Positions 49,820-58,650 of a stretch of DNA of 64,000 nucleotides are shown piece by piece. Position 1 is the first letter of the stretch. Every line of letters begins with the position of its first letter. Both the position numbers and the translations under genes were made by a program. The notes beneath the pieces were generated by a model. It was not told the DNA's origin. It saw nothing but the letters and a program-made list of their open reading frames with translations, and ran no database searches. Source of the DNA: Cupriavidus taiwanensis (GTDB lineage Bacteria; Pseudomonadota; Gammaproteobacteria; Burkholderiales; Burkholderiaceae); assembly GCF_900250075.1 (NCBI RefSeq), contig NZ_LT977071.1:1385298-1449297 (forward strand), read 5' to 3'.

Positions 49820-51088
49820 ATGACCGATCTCTCCGATATCTACGCAGCCAGGCAGCCCGCCGCTGCCGGGCGGGAACCCGCCCTGCCCGATCCCGCAAGC
49901 GTGCGGCGCATCTGCGACGACGCAGAAGCCATCGACGCGGCACGCGCGCTCGCCGAGACATTCCGTGCAGGCGCTTCGGTGCGCGATCGTGAACGCATCC
50001 TGCCGTGGGATGAACTCGAGCGCTGGTCCGAAAGCGGACTGGGAGGCATCACCGTGCCCAAAGCCTACGGCGGCGCCGGCGTCTCCTATGCAACGCTGGC
50101 CGAGGTATTTGCGGTCCTGAGCGCCGCCGATGCATCGCTGGGCCAGATTCCGCAGAACCACTTCGGCCTGCTTGGCGTGCTGCGCGAAGCGGGAACCGAG
50201 GCCCAGAAGCGCCGCTTCTACGCCGAGGTGCTGGCTGGGCAACGCCTCGGCAACGCCGGGCCCGAGCGGCGCTCCGCTGATAGCCAGACCATCCTCGACG
50301 GCACCACGCGCCTGCGTCGCACGGCGCATGGGCTGCGCCTGAGCGGCACACGCTTCTACTCCACCGGCGCGCTGTTCGCGCACCGCGTGCCAACGCGTGC
50401 GCTCGACGATGAGGGCCGCGCGGTCCAGGTCTGGGTGCCGCGCCATGCCGCCCGCCTGACCGTGGTCGACGACTGGTCGTCGTTCGGCCAGCGCACGACG
50501 GCGAGCGGCACGGTGGTGTTCGACAACGTGGCCGTCGCCGAGGACGACGTGATCCCCGTGTGGCAACTGGCTGACCGGCCCGGCCTCTACGGCGCGAACT
50601 CGCAACTGATCCAGGCCGCGATCGATCTCGGCATCGCACAGGCCGCGTTCGACGATGCCATCGGGTTCGTGCGCCAGCACGCGCGCCCGTGGATCGATGC
50701 AGGCGTCGCGCGTGCGAGCGAGGATCCGCATCTGATCGGCGACGTTGGCCGCCTGGCGATCGAACTCGACGCCGCGCGCGAAGTGCTGCGCGAAGCCGCG
50801 CTGACGCTCGATGCCATCGCGGAGCAGCCGGTCACCGAGGCAGGCAGCGCACAGGCTTCGGTCGCCGTGGCCGAGGCCAAGGTGCTGACCACCGAAGCGG
50901 CGCTGCAGGCCAGCGAGAAGCTGTTCGAACTGGCCGGCTCTTCCGCCACCCGCGCCGGGCACAACCTCGACCGCCACTGGCGCAATGCGCGCACGCACAC
51001 GCTGCACGATCCGGTGCGCTGGAAGCTGCATCTGATCGGCAACTACTACCTGAACAACGCGCTGCCCAAGCGGCACTCCTGGAACTGA
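49820..51088 (+). CDS. sfnB: SfnB family sulfur acquisition oxidoreductase (copy 1)
   Basis: A 422-residue acyl-CoA-dehydrogenase-fold flavoprotein of the SfnB family, a group tied to growth on sulfones and other organosulfur under sulfate limitation. Shared motifs: RERILPWDELERWSESGLGG, GGAGVSYATLAEVFAVLSAA, SLGQIPQNHFGLLGVLREAG, LSGTRFYSTGALFAHRVP and the C-terminal HWRNARTHTLHDPVRWKLHL. The gene follows a 227-nt gap and is followed by a second sfnB after 1 nt. The exact reaction is not settled; an FMNH2-dependent oxygenation or oxidation is expected from the fold. The two copies differ clearly, so they are old paralogues rather than a recent duplication. Confidence 0.88.
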   Translation: MTDLSDIYAARQPAAAGREPALPDPASVRRICDDAEAIDAARALAETFRAGASVRDRERILPWDELERWSESGLGGITVPKAYGGAGVSYATLAEVFAVLSAADASLGQIPQNHFGLLGVLREAGTEAQKRRFYAEVLAGQRLGNAGPERRSADSQTILDGTTRLRRTAHGLRLSGTRFYSTGALFAHRVPTRALDDEGRAVQVWVPRHAARLTVVDDWSSFGQRTTASGTVVFDNVAVAEDDVIPVWQLADRPGLYGANSQLIQAAIDLGIAQAAFDDAIGFVRQHARPWIDAGVARASEDPHLIGDVGRLAIELDAAREVLREAALTLDAIAEQPVTEAGSAQASVAVAEAKVLTTEAALQASEKLFELAGSSATRAGHNLDRHWRNARTHTLHDPVRWKLHLIGNYYLNNALPKRHSWN

Positions 51089-51089
51089 T

Positions 51090-52340
51090 ATGTCGTTGCT
51101 TTTCAATCCGCCGCCCGCCGATGGACGGGCGCAGCCAGCGCCCGCGCCTGCCGTGGTTCCGCATCTTGTCCGCGACGACGCCGAAGCGATCGCCATCGCG
51201 CGGCGGCTCGCCGCCCACTTTGCGCCCGGAGCGGCCCGGCGCGACCGCGAACGGCGCCTGCCCTGGGATGAACTGGAAACCTTCAGCGCCAGCGGCCTGT
51301 GGGGCATCACCGTGCCGCACGAATTCGGTGGCGCGGGCGTGTCCAACACCACGCTGGCGGAGGTCATCGCCATCATCGCCGCAGCGGATGGCTCGCTCGG
51401 GCAGATTCCGCAGAACCACTTCTATGCGCTGGAGGTGCTGCGTGTTGGCGGCACGCCGGCGCAGCAGGCATTCTTCTATGCGCGCGCACTGGCCGGCGAG
51501 CGCTTTGGCAATGCGCTGGCGGAGATCGGCCACAAGGACTTCCGCCGCCGCACGCGGCTGACGCCTGACGGCGATGGCTTTCGCATCGACGGCAAGAAGT
51601 TCTATTGCACCGGCGCGCTGTATGCGCACTGGATTCCCACGCTCGTGGTGGCTGAGGAAGCCGGACGCGAAGTCACGTGGCTCGCGTTCGTGCCGCGCAC
51701 GGCCGACGGTGTCGGCATCACGGATGACTGGGACGGCTTTGGCCAGCGCGTCACCGGCAGCGGCTCGGTGACGTTCGAGAACGTCCGCGTCGAGGCCGAC
51801 TGGGTGGTGCCGTTCCTCGCCTCGTTCGAGCGGCCCACGACCATCGGTCCCTTTGCCCAGTTGCTGCATGCGGCGATCGACCTCGGCATCGGCCGCGGCG
51901 CGCTGGCAGCCACGCTGCCGTTCCTGCGCGATCACGCACGGCCGTGGATCGATGCCGGCGTGGCACGCGCGGCGGACGACCCGCTGACGCTGCACCAGCT
52001 TGGCGAGGTCCAGGTACGGCTGCGTGCCGCCGAAGCACTGGTGCGCCGCGCCGGCCGTGCCACCGATGCCGCGCAGCGGGTGCCCGGCGAGCAAACCGTC
52101 GCGCAGGCGTCGCTGGCCGTTGCTGCTGCGCGGGCGCTGACGACGACCGCATCGCTGCTTGCCGGCACGCGGCTGTTCGAGCTGGGCGGCACCTCCGCCA
52201 CGCTCGACAACCAGGGTCTGGACCGCTTCTGGCGCAACGCGCGCACGCATACGTTGCACGATCCGGTTCGCTGGAAATACCACGCGGTCGGCAACTTCCA
52301 TCTCAACGACAAGCTGCCGCCGCGGCATGGAGCGATCTGA
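51090..52340 (+). CDS. sfnB: SfnB family sulfur acquisition oxidoreductase (copy 2)
   Basis: A 416-residue paralogue of the previous gene. The same motifs recur with changes: RERRLPWDELETFSASGLWG, GGAGVSNTTLAEVIAIIAAA, SLGQIPQNHFYALEVLRVGG, IDGKKFYCTGALYAHWIP and FWRNARTHTLHDPVRWKYHA. The conserved PWDEL and IPQNHF motifs support the SfnB family. Separate copies may act on different substrates or form a heteromer; the sequence alone cannot decide. The TGA overlaps the ATG of the DszA-like gene (TGATG), so translation is coupled. Confidence 0.88.
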   Translation: MSLLFNPPPADGRAQPAPAPAVVPHLVRDDAEAIAIARRLAAHFAPGAARRDRERRLPWDELETFSASGLWGITVPHEFGGAGVSNTTLAEVIAIIAAADGSLGQIPQNHFYALEVLRVGGTPAQQAFFYARALAGERFGNALAEIGHKDFRRRTRLTPDGDGFRIDGKKFYCTGALYAHWIPTLVVAEEAGREVTWLAFVPRTADGVGITDDWDGFGQRVTGSGSVTFENVRVEADWVVPFLASFERPTTIGPFAQLLHAAIDLGIGRGALAATLPFLRDHARPWIDAGVARAADDPLTLHQLGEVQVRLRAAEALVRRAGRATDAAQRVPGEQTVAQASLAVAAARALTTTASLLAGTRLFELGGTSATLDNQGLDRFWRNARTHTLHDPVRWKYHAVGNFHLNDKLPPRHGAI

Positions 52341-53707
52341 TGGCGAACCATGGACCGCGCAAGCAGATCCTGCTCAACGCGTTCAACATGAACTGCGTGG
52401 GGCATATCAACCACGGGCTGTGGACGCACCCGCGCGACCGTTCGGCCGAGTACAACACGCTGGAATACTGGGTGGACCAGGCGCGCACGCTCGAGCGCGG
52501 CCTGTTCGACGGATTGTTCATCGCCGACATCGTCGGCGTCTATGACGTGTACCGCGGCAACGTCGATGTCACGCTGCAGGAATCGATCCAGCTTCCGGTC
52601 AACGACCCGCTGCTCCTCGTCCCCGCCATGGCCGCGGCCACCAGGCACCTTGGCTTCGGGGTCACGGTGAACCTGAGCTATGAGCAGCCGTACCTGCTGG
52701 CGCGCCGGTTTTCCACGCTGGACCATCTGACGCGGGGACGTGTCGGCTGGAACATCGTGACCGGCTACCTCGACAGCGCGGCGCGCGCCATGGGCCTCGA
52801 AGGACAGCTCGCCCACGACGAGCGCTACGACCGCGCCGACGAGTTTCTCGAGGTGCTCTACAAGCTCTGGGAAGGCAGCTGGCAGAACGACGCCGTGCTG
52901 CGCGACAAGGCCGCGCGCGTGTTCGCCGATCCCGCGAAGGTGCGCAAGGTCAGCCACAGCGGGCGCTATTACAAGGTGGACGGCTATCACCTGTCGGAAC
53001 CCTCGCCGCAGCGCACGCCTGTGCTGTTCCAGGCCGGCAGCTCGGGCCGTGGCCAGCGCTTTGCCGCGCGCCATGCCGAATGCGTGTTCATTTCCCCGCC
53101 GAGCAAGGAAGCGGCGCGCAAGACGGTGGCCGCGCTGCGCGAGCAGCTGGTGGCAGCCGGGCGCCGTCCGGACGACGTCAAGGTCTTCATGGGCGCAGCC
53201 GTGGTCACGGGCCGCACCGAGGCCGAGGCGCGCGCCAGGCATGCCGAGTATCGCGACTATGCGAGCCGCGAGGCCGGACTCGCCCATTTCGCGGCCAGCA
53301 CCGGCGTGGACTTCGCGCGCTACGGGCTCGACGACCCCGTGAACTATGAAGGCGGCAACGCCATCGAATCCGCGACAAAGACTGCCGCCCAGCATGGCTG
53401 GACGCGCCGCAAGCTGCTCGACCTGTTCGAGCTGGGCGGACGCTACCCGGCCATCGTCGGCGATCCGTCGCAGGTGGCCGACACGCTCGCCGGATGGGTC
53501 GACGAGACCGGCATCGATGGCTTCAACCTGAGCCGCACCGTGGTGCCGGAGAGCTACGAGGACTTCGTCGACCTCGTCGTCCCCGCACTGCAGGAGCGCG
53601 GCCGCTACAAGACCGCGTATGCCGACGGCACGCTGCGGCGCAAGCTGTTCGCCGAAGGCGACCGGCTGCCGGCGCGCCACGCGGCCGACGCGTTCCGTCA
53701 CGCATGA
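52340..53707 (+). CDS. NtaA/SnaA/DszA-type FMNH2-dependent monooxygenase
   Basis: A 455-residue luciferase-like flavin monooxygenase of the NtaA/SnaA/DszA(SoxA) family. Signature stretches: LLNAFNMNCVGHINHGLWTH, ERGLFDGLFIADIVGVYDVY, SYEQPYLLARRFSTLDHLTR, GRVGWNIVTGYLDSAARAMG and TPVLFQAGSSGRGQRFAARH. Length is typical (about 450). It needs FMNH2 from a partner reductase, and the MsuE-type gene upstream fits. Enzymes of this family cleave C-S or C-N bonds next to an oxidised centre, for example dibenzothiophene sulfone or nitrilotriacetate. The start ATG overlaps the previous stop. A methionine-type ABC importer follows after 36 nt. Confidence 0.88.
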   Translation: MANHGPRKQILLNAFNMNCVGHINHGLWTHPRDRSAEYNTLEYWVDQARTLERGLFDGLFIADIVGVYDVYRGNVDVTLQESIQLPVNDPLLLVPAMAAATRHLGFGVTVNLSYEQPYLLARRFSTLDHLTRGRVGWNIVTGYLDSAARAMGLEGQLAHDERYDRADEFLEVLYKLWEGSWQNDAVLRDKAARVFADPAKVRKVSHSGRYYKVDGYHLSEPSPQRTPVLFQAGSSGRGQRFAARHAECVFISPPSKEAARKTVAALREQLVAAGRRPDDVKVFMGAAVVTGRTEAEARARHAEYRDYASREAGLAHFAASTGVDFARYGLDDPVNYEGGNAIESATKTAAQHGWTRRKLLDLFELGGRYPAIVGDPSQVADTLAGWVDETGIDGFNLSRTVVPESYEDFVDLVVPALQERGRYKTAYADGTLRRKLFAEGDRLPARHAADAFRHA

Positions 53708-53743
53708 CGCATCCCTCCCTTGTCCGCATTCACCACTGACACC

Positions 53744-54571
53744 ATGAAGATCTCCCGCCTCCTGCCGGCCACCGTTGCCGCCCTCTTTGCTTCGCTGGCG
53801 CTGCTGCCGGCCGTCCATGCCGCGCCGCTGCGCATCGGCGTCACACCGGGCGCACTCGCCGACTCCGTCGAAGTAGCGGCCGCCGAAGCTCGCAAGCAGG
53901 GCCTCGACGTGAAGGTCGTCGAGTTCACGGACTGGACCACGCCCAATGTCGCGCTGTCGTCCGGCGATCTCGACGTGAACTACTTCCAGCACCAGGCCTT
54001 CCTCGACAACGCCGTCAAGGAGCGCGGCTACAAGTTCCGCAGCGTGGCGCTCGGCGTGCTGCCGAACATCGGCCTGTATTCGAGCCACGTGAAGCGCTTC
54101 GACGAGCTGAAGGAAGGCGCGCGCGTCGGCGTGGCAAGCGATCCGGTCAACCAGGGCCGCGGCCTGCTGCTGCTGCAGAAGGCTGGCCTCGTCAAGCTGC
54201 GCGACGGCGTGGGCGCGAAAGGCAGCGTCAACGACATCGTGGCCAATCCGAAGAAGCTCAAGCTGATCGAGATAGAGGGACCGCAACTGGTCCGCGCGCT
54301 GGACGACGTAGACCTGGCGCAGGGCTACCCCGCGCACTTCGTCAACGCCGGCAAGCCCCAGGTGGCCGGTGCCGGGTTGCTGTACTCCGGCATCGACGAT
54401 ACCTATTTCGCGATCCGCTTCGTCACGCGCGAGGACAACGCCGCCGATCCGCGCGTGGCGCGCTTCGTGAAGATCTACCAGGACTCGCCAGCAGTGCGCA
54501 AGCAGCTCGGCACGTCCTATGCCAACAACGACAAGCTGTACAGCCTGCCGTGGCTCAAGGCGCAGCCGTGA
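53744..54571 (+). CDS. metQ: MetQ/NlpA-type substrate-binding protein
   Basis: A 275-residue receptor of the NlpA/MetQ family. Signal peptide [20 protein letters not shown] ends at VHAAP with no lipobox Cys, so it looks like a soluble periplasmic form rather than the lipoprotein of E. coli. Family motifs: [40 protein letters not shown] and [20 protein letters not shown]. It binds methionine or a related organosulfur amino acid for MetN-MetI. Start at MKISR, because upstream residues disrupt the signal peptide. Its place behind the monooxygenases suggests import of a substrate for desulfurisation. Confidence 0.87.
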   Translation: MKISRLLPATVAALFASLALLPAVHAAPLRIGVTPGALADSVEVAAAEARKQGLDVKVVEFTDWTTPNVALSSGDLDVNYFQHQAFLDNAVKERGYKFRSVALGVLPNIGLYSSHVKRFDELKEGARVGVASDPVNQGRGLLLLQKAGLVKLRDGVGAKGSVNDIVANPKKLKLIEIEGPQLVRALDDVDLAQGYPAHFVNAGKPQVAGAGLLYSGIDDTYFAIRFVTREDNAADPRVARFVKIYQDSPAVRKQLGTSYANNDKLYSLPWLKAQP

Positions 54572-54587
54572 CGCACAGGGGACTGCC

Positions 54588-55727
54588 ATGAGCATGACCA
54601 CTGCTTTGCTGCGCCGCGGGTTCCTGCCCGCGGCGACACGCTCCGACGCCGCTGCCGCCACGCGTGGCGGCCATGCGCGGACCGCGACCGGCGCGGTTCG
54701 CTTCGAACGCGTGAGCAAGCGTTATGCGAGCGCCGCCGGTATCGTCCAGGCCCTCAGCGACATCGATCTCGACATACCGCCCGGCGGCATCTTCGGCATC
54801 ATCGGGCGCAGCGGCGCCGGAAAATCCACGCTGCTGCGCACGATCAACCGGCTCGAGGCGCCGACGGATGGACGCGTGCTGGTCGACGGGCAGGATATTG
54901 CGACGCTCGACGAAAACGGCCTCGTGGCACTGCGCCGCCGTATCGGCATGATCTTCCAGCATTTCAACCTGCTTTCGGCGAAGACGGTACGCGACAACGT
55001 GGCGCTGCCGCTGAAGGTTGCCGGCGTGCCGCGCGACGCCATTGGGCGGCGCGTGGACGAGGTGCTCGCCCTGGTTGGCCTCGAAGGCAAGCACGATACC
55101 TATCCCGGCCGCCTGTCGGGCGGACAGAAGCAGCGTGTCGGCATCGCGCGCGCGCTCGTACACCACCCCGAGATCCTGCTGTGCGACGAAGCCACCTCCG
55201 CGCTGGATCCTGAAACCACGCAATCGATCCTGCAGTTGCTGCGCGACATCAACCAGCGCCTCGGGCTCACCATCGTGCTGATCACGCACGAAATGCGCGT
55301 GATCCGCGAAATTTGCGACCAGGTGCTGGTCCTGGAGCACGGCGCCATTGCCGAAGCCGGGCCCGTATGGCAGGTATTCGGCCAGCCGCGCCACGCGGCG
55401 ACGCAGGCGCTGCTGGCACCGCTGACACCGGGACTGCCGCAAGACATCGCCGCGCGGCTGCTGCCCGAGCCGCCGGCGGGGCCGCACCGGCGCATCGCCG
55501 AACTGCACTATGCAGGCAGCGGCGAGCACGCGCCGGACCTCGCCAGCCTGGCCGCCGGACTCGGCACGGACGCGCAGCTGCTGCACGGCAGCCTGGACCG
55601 CATCCAGGGCCACACGCAAGGCCGCCTGCTGTGGTCCCTGGCAGGCACCGGCACGGATCCGGATTCGCTGCGCTCTCCCCTTTCCCCATACGTGAAAACA
55701 CTGGGCTATGTCGCCGATTCTTATTGA
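54588..55727 (+). CDS. metN: MetN-type ABC transporter ATPase
   Basis: A 379-residue ATPase of the methionine-uptake family. It has a longer than usual N-terminus of about 40 residues (Ala/Arg/Thr-rich). Walker [14 protein letters not shown] (near 85), Q-loop [15 protein letters not shown], signature [15 protein letters not shown] and Walker [14 protein letters not shown] are intact. The C-terminal NIL-type domain (about 280-350), which in MetN binds methionine and inhibits transport, is present but divergent, with the region [20 protein letters not shown]. The gene lies 16 nt after metQ and overlaps metI by 20 nt. Confidence 0.88.
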   Translation: MSMTTALLRRGFLPAATRSDAAAATRGGHARTATGAVRFERVSKRYASAAGIVQALSDIDLDIPPGGIFGIIGRSGAGKSTLLRTINRLEAPTDGRVLVDGQDIATLDENGLVALRRRIGMIFQHFNLLSAKTVRDNVALPLKVAGVPRDAIGRRVDEVLALVGLEGKHDTYPGRLSGGQKQRVGIARALVHHPEILLCDEATSALDPETTQSILQLLRDINQRLGLTIVLITHEMRVIREICDQVLVLEHGAIAEAGPVWQVFGQPRHAATQALLAPLTPGLPQDIAARLLPEPPAGPHRRIAELHYAGSGEHAPDLASLAAGLGTDAQLLHGSLDRIQGHTQGRLLWSLAGTGTDPDSLRSPLSPYVKTLGYVADSY

Positions 55728-56361
55728 ACGCCTCTGGCAAGGATTCCTCGATACGTTGACGATGGTCGGCGCATCGGCCGCCATTGCGGTGCTGGCGGGC
55801 GTGCCGCTCGCGCTGGTGCTCGTGGTCACCGCGCCCGGTGGCATGCGGCCCGCGCCGCGCCTGCATCGCGTGCTCGGCAGCGTGGTCAACAGCTTCCGCG
55901 CCACGCCGTTCATCGTGCTGCTGGTGGCGCTGCTGCCGTTCACGCGGCTGGTCGTCGGTGCAACCATCGGCGTCTGGGCCGCGGTGGTGCCGCTGGCGGT
56001 CAGCGCCACGCCGTTCTTTGCACGCATTGCCGAAATCAGCCTGCGCCAGGTCGATGCGGGCCTGGTCGAGGCCGCACAGGCCATGGGCTGCCGGCGCCGG
56101 CATATCCTGCTGCACGTGCTGCTGCCGGAAGCGCTGCCCGGCATCGTCGGCGGCTTTACCATCACCGTGGTTTCGCTGATCGGTGCCTCAGCCATGGCCG
56201 GCGCGGTCGGCGCGGGCGGGCTTGGCGACCTGGCGATCCGGTACGGCTACCAACGTTTCGATACCACCGTGATGGCGGTGGTCATCGTGATCCTGATTGC
56301 GCTGGTCACGGTCGTGCAGGCAAGTGGCGACCGCCTGGTGCATCGCCTGCGAGAGCGCTAG
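55708..56361 (+). CDS. metI: MetI-type ABC transporter permease
   Basis: A 217-residue inner-membrane permease with five hydrophobic segments. [20 protein letters not shown] and [20 protein letters not shown] carry the MetI pattern, and the EAA loop reads [40 protein letters not shown] follows, which is the MetI-family consensus. It overlaps metN by 20 nt, so MetN and MetI are coupled. It is the last gene of the plus-strand sulfur operon, 72 nt before a convergent gene. Confidence 0.9.
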   Translation: MSPILIERLWQGFLDTLTMVGASAAIAVLAGVPLALVLVVTAPGGMRPAPRLHRVLGSVVNSFRATPFIVLLVALLPFTRLVVGATIGVWAAVVPLAVSATPFFARIAEISLRQVDAGLVEAAQAMGCRRRHILLHVLLPEALPGIVGGFTITVVSLIGASAMAGAVGAGGLGDLAIRYGYQRFDTTVMAVVIVILIALVTVVQASGDRLVHRLRER

Positions 56362-56433
56362 ATGCTGACGGCGCTGCCGCGAACGGACCACGCTATTAGC
56401 AAGCCCATGGGCAAAGATCCAGCACGAATTGGC

Positions 56434-56961
56434 TCACTTCCCCCGGTAAGCTCGGTGGACTGAAAAGCTGATCGGTGCGCCTTTCATCTCCGGTGCCGCC
56501 TTGGTAGTTTCGACGACAATCCGGTAGCGCCCCTTCTCTAAAGGAAGGGCGGCAATCTCTTTATCGAATTCGTCGTTGCTCCACGAAAACAGGGCAATCT
56601 CATCGACGTTAATCTCGCGGTCAATGACCGTACTTTCGCCTTCCGGCGCGGTTTTTACCACGGTCACTCGTAACGCAAAAGCAACGCCTGGTGTAATGAT
56701 CTTCCCATTCCTATCGCGTTCATAGCTCCCCGACAGTCGCCTGGCTCTGGCTCGATCCGCCTGGTCCCTTTCTTGATACTTGAAGCCAACAATGAAGGCG
56801 TAAAGTTGTCGCTCGGGGATTCTAAATTCTCTTTCGATTCGACTTCCAGCCTTGCTTAGGTCCAACGGAACCGTGAAAGGCGGGGTGCCAAAGGCAGCCT
56901 GAACGGCATCGACCTGCACAACTGCCAACCAGGCTAACAAAAAAATCCGGAGTAGGCGCAT
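56434..56961 (-). CDS. DUF5625 family protein
   Basis: A 175-residue protein with an N-terminal signal-like segment MRLLRIFLLAWLAVVQVDAV ending at QAA. The mature part fits DUF5625: VPLDLSKAGSRIEREFRIPE, YAFIVGFKYQERDQADRARA and EKGRYRIVVETTKAAPEMKG. It is probably a periplasmic or outer-membrane-associated protein of the kind found in accessory islands near toxin or lipoprotein genes. The start at MRLL gives a usable signal peptide; a longer version lacks one. Base composition reads AT-richer than the sulfur operon, and the gene marks the start of an accessory segment. Confidence 0.7.
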   Translation of the reverse strand: MRLLRIFLLAWLAVVQVDAVQAAFGTPPFTVPLDLSKAGSRIEREFRIPERQLYAFIVGFKYQERDQADRARARRLSGSYERDRNGKIITPGVAFALRVTVVKTAPEGESTVIDREINVDEIALFSWSNDEFDKEIAALPLEKGRYRIVVETTKAAPEMKGAPISFSVHRAYRGK

Positions 56962-57547
56962 GGTGCCGCGATCACGTTCCCTCGTTCCCATTTCCGTTAC
57001 TCTCGCTTGCCATGTTCGAGGATCCATTTTAAGCGGCGGCCATGGTGGGCGGCTAAAGGCACTGCAGCAGCCTCTTGCGATAGTACGGCGGCGATACGGT
57101 TGACACTGGCTCCTCCGGATACGTCTTCGTATAGCACCATTTCGCGCACAAGGACCCAGCGCAAGAAAGCAGAATTGCGCAGCTTACTGCCAATCCCACT
57201 TTAGAGGGGGGCGGACGTCTGGCCAGGAAAATTGCGCAGCAAAGCCAGCCGATCCGACCATAAGGAACGTTATATCGGCACAGCGGGCGGCAGCTTTAGG
57301 CTGGCGCGGCCCGATATACGACCGACCCGCTTCCCCAGTCCGTCTGTAGCGATTTATTTTTTTTGGTAATGGTACTGAATGGAAAATGTTCGGCACCATT
57401 CAGGTACGTTGCGGTTTTCATACAAATCCCATCAGTCTGGGGTACGACGGCATTTTACGTGACGGTGTCATTTGCTATCTTTCTCGCCATGCTACGACCT
57501 GACGTCTACGCGATGGCCCGCAGGGGCGCACCAATAATAACCGACCC
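56962..57547. other. 586-nt gene-poor AT-richer spacer
   Basis: No convincing gene. Short frames here lack coding character and ribosome-binding sites. The stretch contains a run of eight T near 57357, a TTGACA at 57100 and several TATA-like hexamers at poor spacing. Its composition reads AT-richer than the chromosomal genes on either side, which suggests it came with the accessory segment. Confidence 0.5.
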
Positions 57548-57931
57548 ATGAAAAATCGACTCTTGTTGATTGCCTTGCTAACACTTGCAGGGTGTGCCCC
57601 GATGATCCAAACGGCACCGGTGCCACTGACGCCGCTCACAAATGATGCGGTGGTGCCAGCCATCCGTTTCGAGACCAGCGCCGACCTTCGCCTCGATACC
57701 GGCTACACCCGAACGCTTGCCCGCAGTTCGGTCTGGAAGCCGGCCGGGCGGTTGCCGCAGGGGACAGTCTATCGGCCCGCAGGCACGGTCTTCACGATCG
57801 AAGGCCGGCAGGTACATGAGGCGTATCTCGTCATTCAGGACAAGCGGCTTGTCGGCTTCTACCTTCCGGGTGAGCAGAGCTACTCACCTCTTTCTATGGC
57901 AGTTCCAATTACAACAGGAGAAATACAATGA
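57548..57931 (+). CDS. Putative lipoprotein, unknown family
   Basis: A 127-residue protein with a lipoprotein signal MKNRLLLIALLTLAGCAPMI and the lipobox LAGC at residues 13-16. Residue +2 is Ala, consistent with sorting to the outer membrane. The mature part contains ETSADLRLDTGYTRTLARSS and QGTVYRPAGTVFTIEGRQVH, strand-rich without a recognised domain. The stop overlaps the start of the next lipoprotein gene (ATGA), so the two are coupled. No strong ribosome-binding site. Confidence 0.68.
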   Translation: MKNRLLLIALLTLAGCAPMIQTAPVPLTPLTNDAVVPAIRFETSADLRLDTGYTRTLARSSVWKPAGRLPQGTVYRPAGTVFTIEGRQVHEAYLVIQDKRLVGFYLPGEQSYSPLSMAVPITTGEIQ

Positions 57932-58386
57932 AACAAGTCGCACGCATGCTGGTTGCCGCGGTAGCCGTTACGTCGCTGCTGGCTGGTTGCGCCTCCGGGG
58001 TCAAGCATAGCGAGATGGCCGCATCGATTCCGACTGTGAAGGCGGGCGAAGGGCGCGTCTACTTTCTGCGGTCCGCATCGATGCTCGGCGCTGCCATTCA
58101 GCCCGATATCCGTCTGAACAACGAAGTAGTGGGCGAATCGAAGCCCGGTGGCTTCTTCTTTGTCGATCGTCCGGCTGGCAAGTACGTCGCGTCGGCTGCT
58201 ACGGAAACCGAGAAGACGCTCAGTTTCGTGCTTGATGCCGGCGAAACGAAATACGTGAGAAGCTCGCCTTCGCTGGGTCTGATGGTGGGCCGTGTCGTGC
58301 TCGAACTCGAGACGCCCGAAAAAGCGAAGGAAGAACTATCTTCGCTGAGCTACACCGGTGTGCCTGTCAAGACCGCTGCCAAGTAA
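57928..58386 (+). CDS. DUF2846-type lipoprotein
   Basis: A 152-residue lipoprotein: MKQVARMLVAAVAVTSLLAG followed by lipobox Cys21 (LLAGC). The mature domain, with GEGRVYFLRSASMLGAAIQP, VVGESKPGGFFFVDRPAGKY and VLDAGETKYVRSSPSLGLMV, is the DUF2846 pattern: a beta-sandwich ending in a helix. The upstream GGAGAAATACA gives a strong ribosome-binding site. It overlaps the previous gene by 4 nt, and both likely go to the outer membrane. The function of DUF2846 is not established. A clear terminator follows at 58398. Confidence 0.78.
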   Translation: MKQVARMLVAAVAVTSLLAGCASGVKHSEMAASIPTVKAGEGRVYFLRSASMLGAAIQPDIRLNNEVVGESKPGGFFFVDRPAGKYVASAATETEKTLSFVLDAGETKYVRSSPSLGLMVGRVVLELETPEKAKEELSSLSYTGVPVKTAAK

Positions 58387-58397
58387 AGTCCAGCCGC

Positions 58398-58430
58398 GCC
58401 GGAGGCGGAACGAGCCTCCGGCATTCTTTC
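58398..58430 (+). terminator. Terminator after the lipoprotein pair
   Basis: GCCGGAGGC and GCCTCCGGC make a perfect 9-bp stem with a 7-nt loop, 11 nt after the stop, followed by ATTCTTTCC. Confidence 0.75.
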
Positions 58431-58650
58431 CTTCCGCACTGAGGCAACGACCCGCCCGCCGGATGTCGGTTGAGCGTCTGGTTAGGTCGAAACCCATCAG
58501 GCCTTCAAGCGAGAAATTGAAGTCCCGCGTGCGGTTGTAGGCCCGGTGGAGCCGCTGCGGCGTGCCGTTCTGTGGCAGATTTTGCTCTGCGGCGTTCGAT
58601 GGCCGTTATGCCATTGCCCGTGGGACGGCGATCGCTCCCTTGCCCTCACT

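Noticed and set aside
53708..53743. SAM or other sulfur riboswitch before metQ
   Set aside because: The 36-nt gap is too short for any known riboswitch, and the gene is inside an operon.
57100..57140. Sigma-70 promoter from TTGACA at 57100 and TATAGC
   Set aside because: The spacing between the hexamers is about 24 nt, too long for a normal promoter, and the nearest gene start is over 400 nt away.
57363..57551. Short plus-strand frame ahead of the first lipoprotein gene
   Set aside because: It has no ribosome-binding site or recognisable domain and overlaps the lipoprotein start region in another frame.
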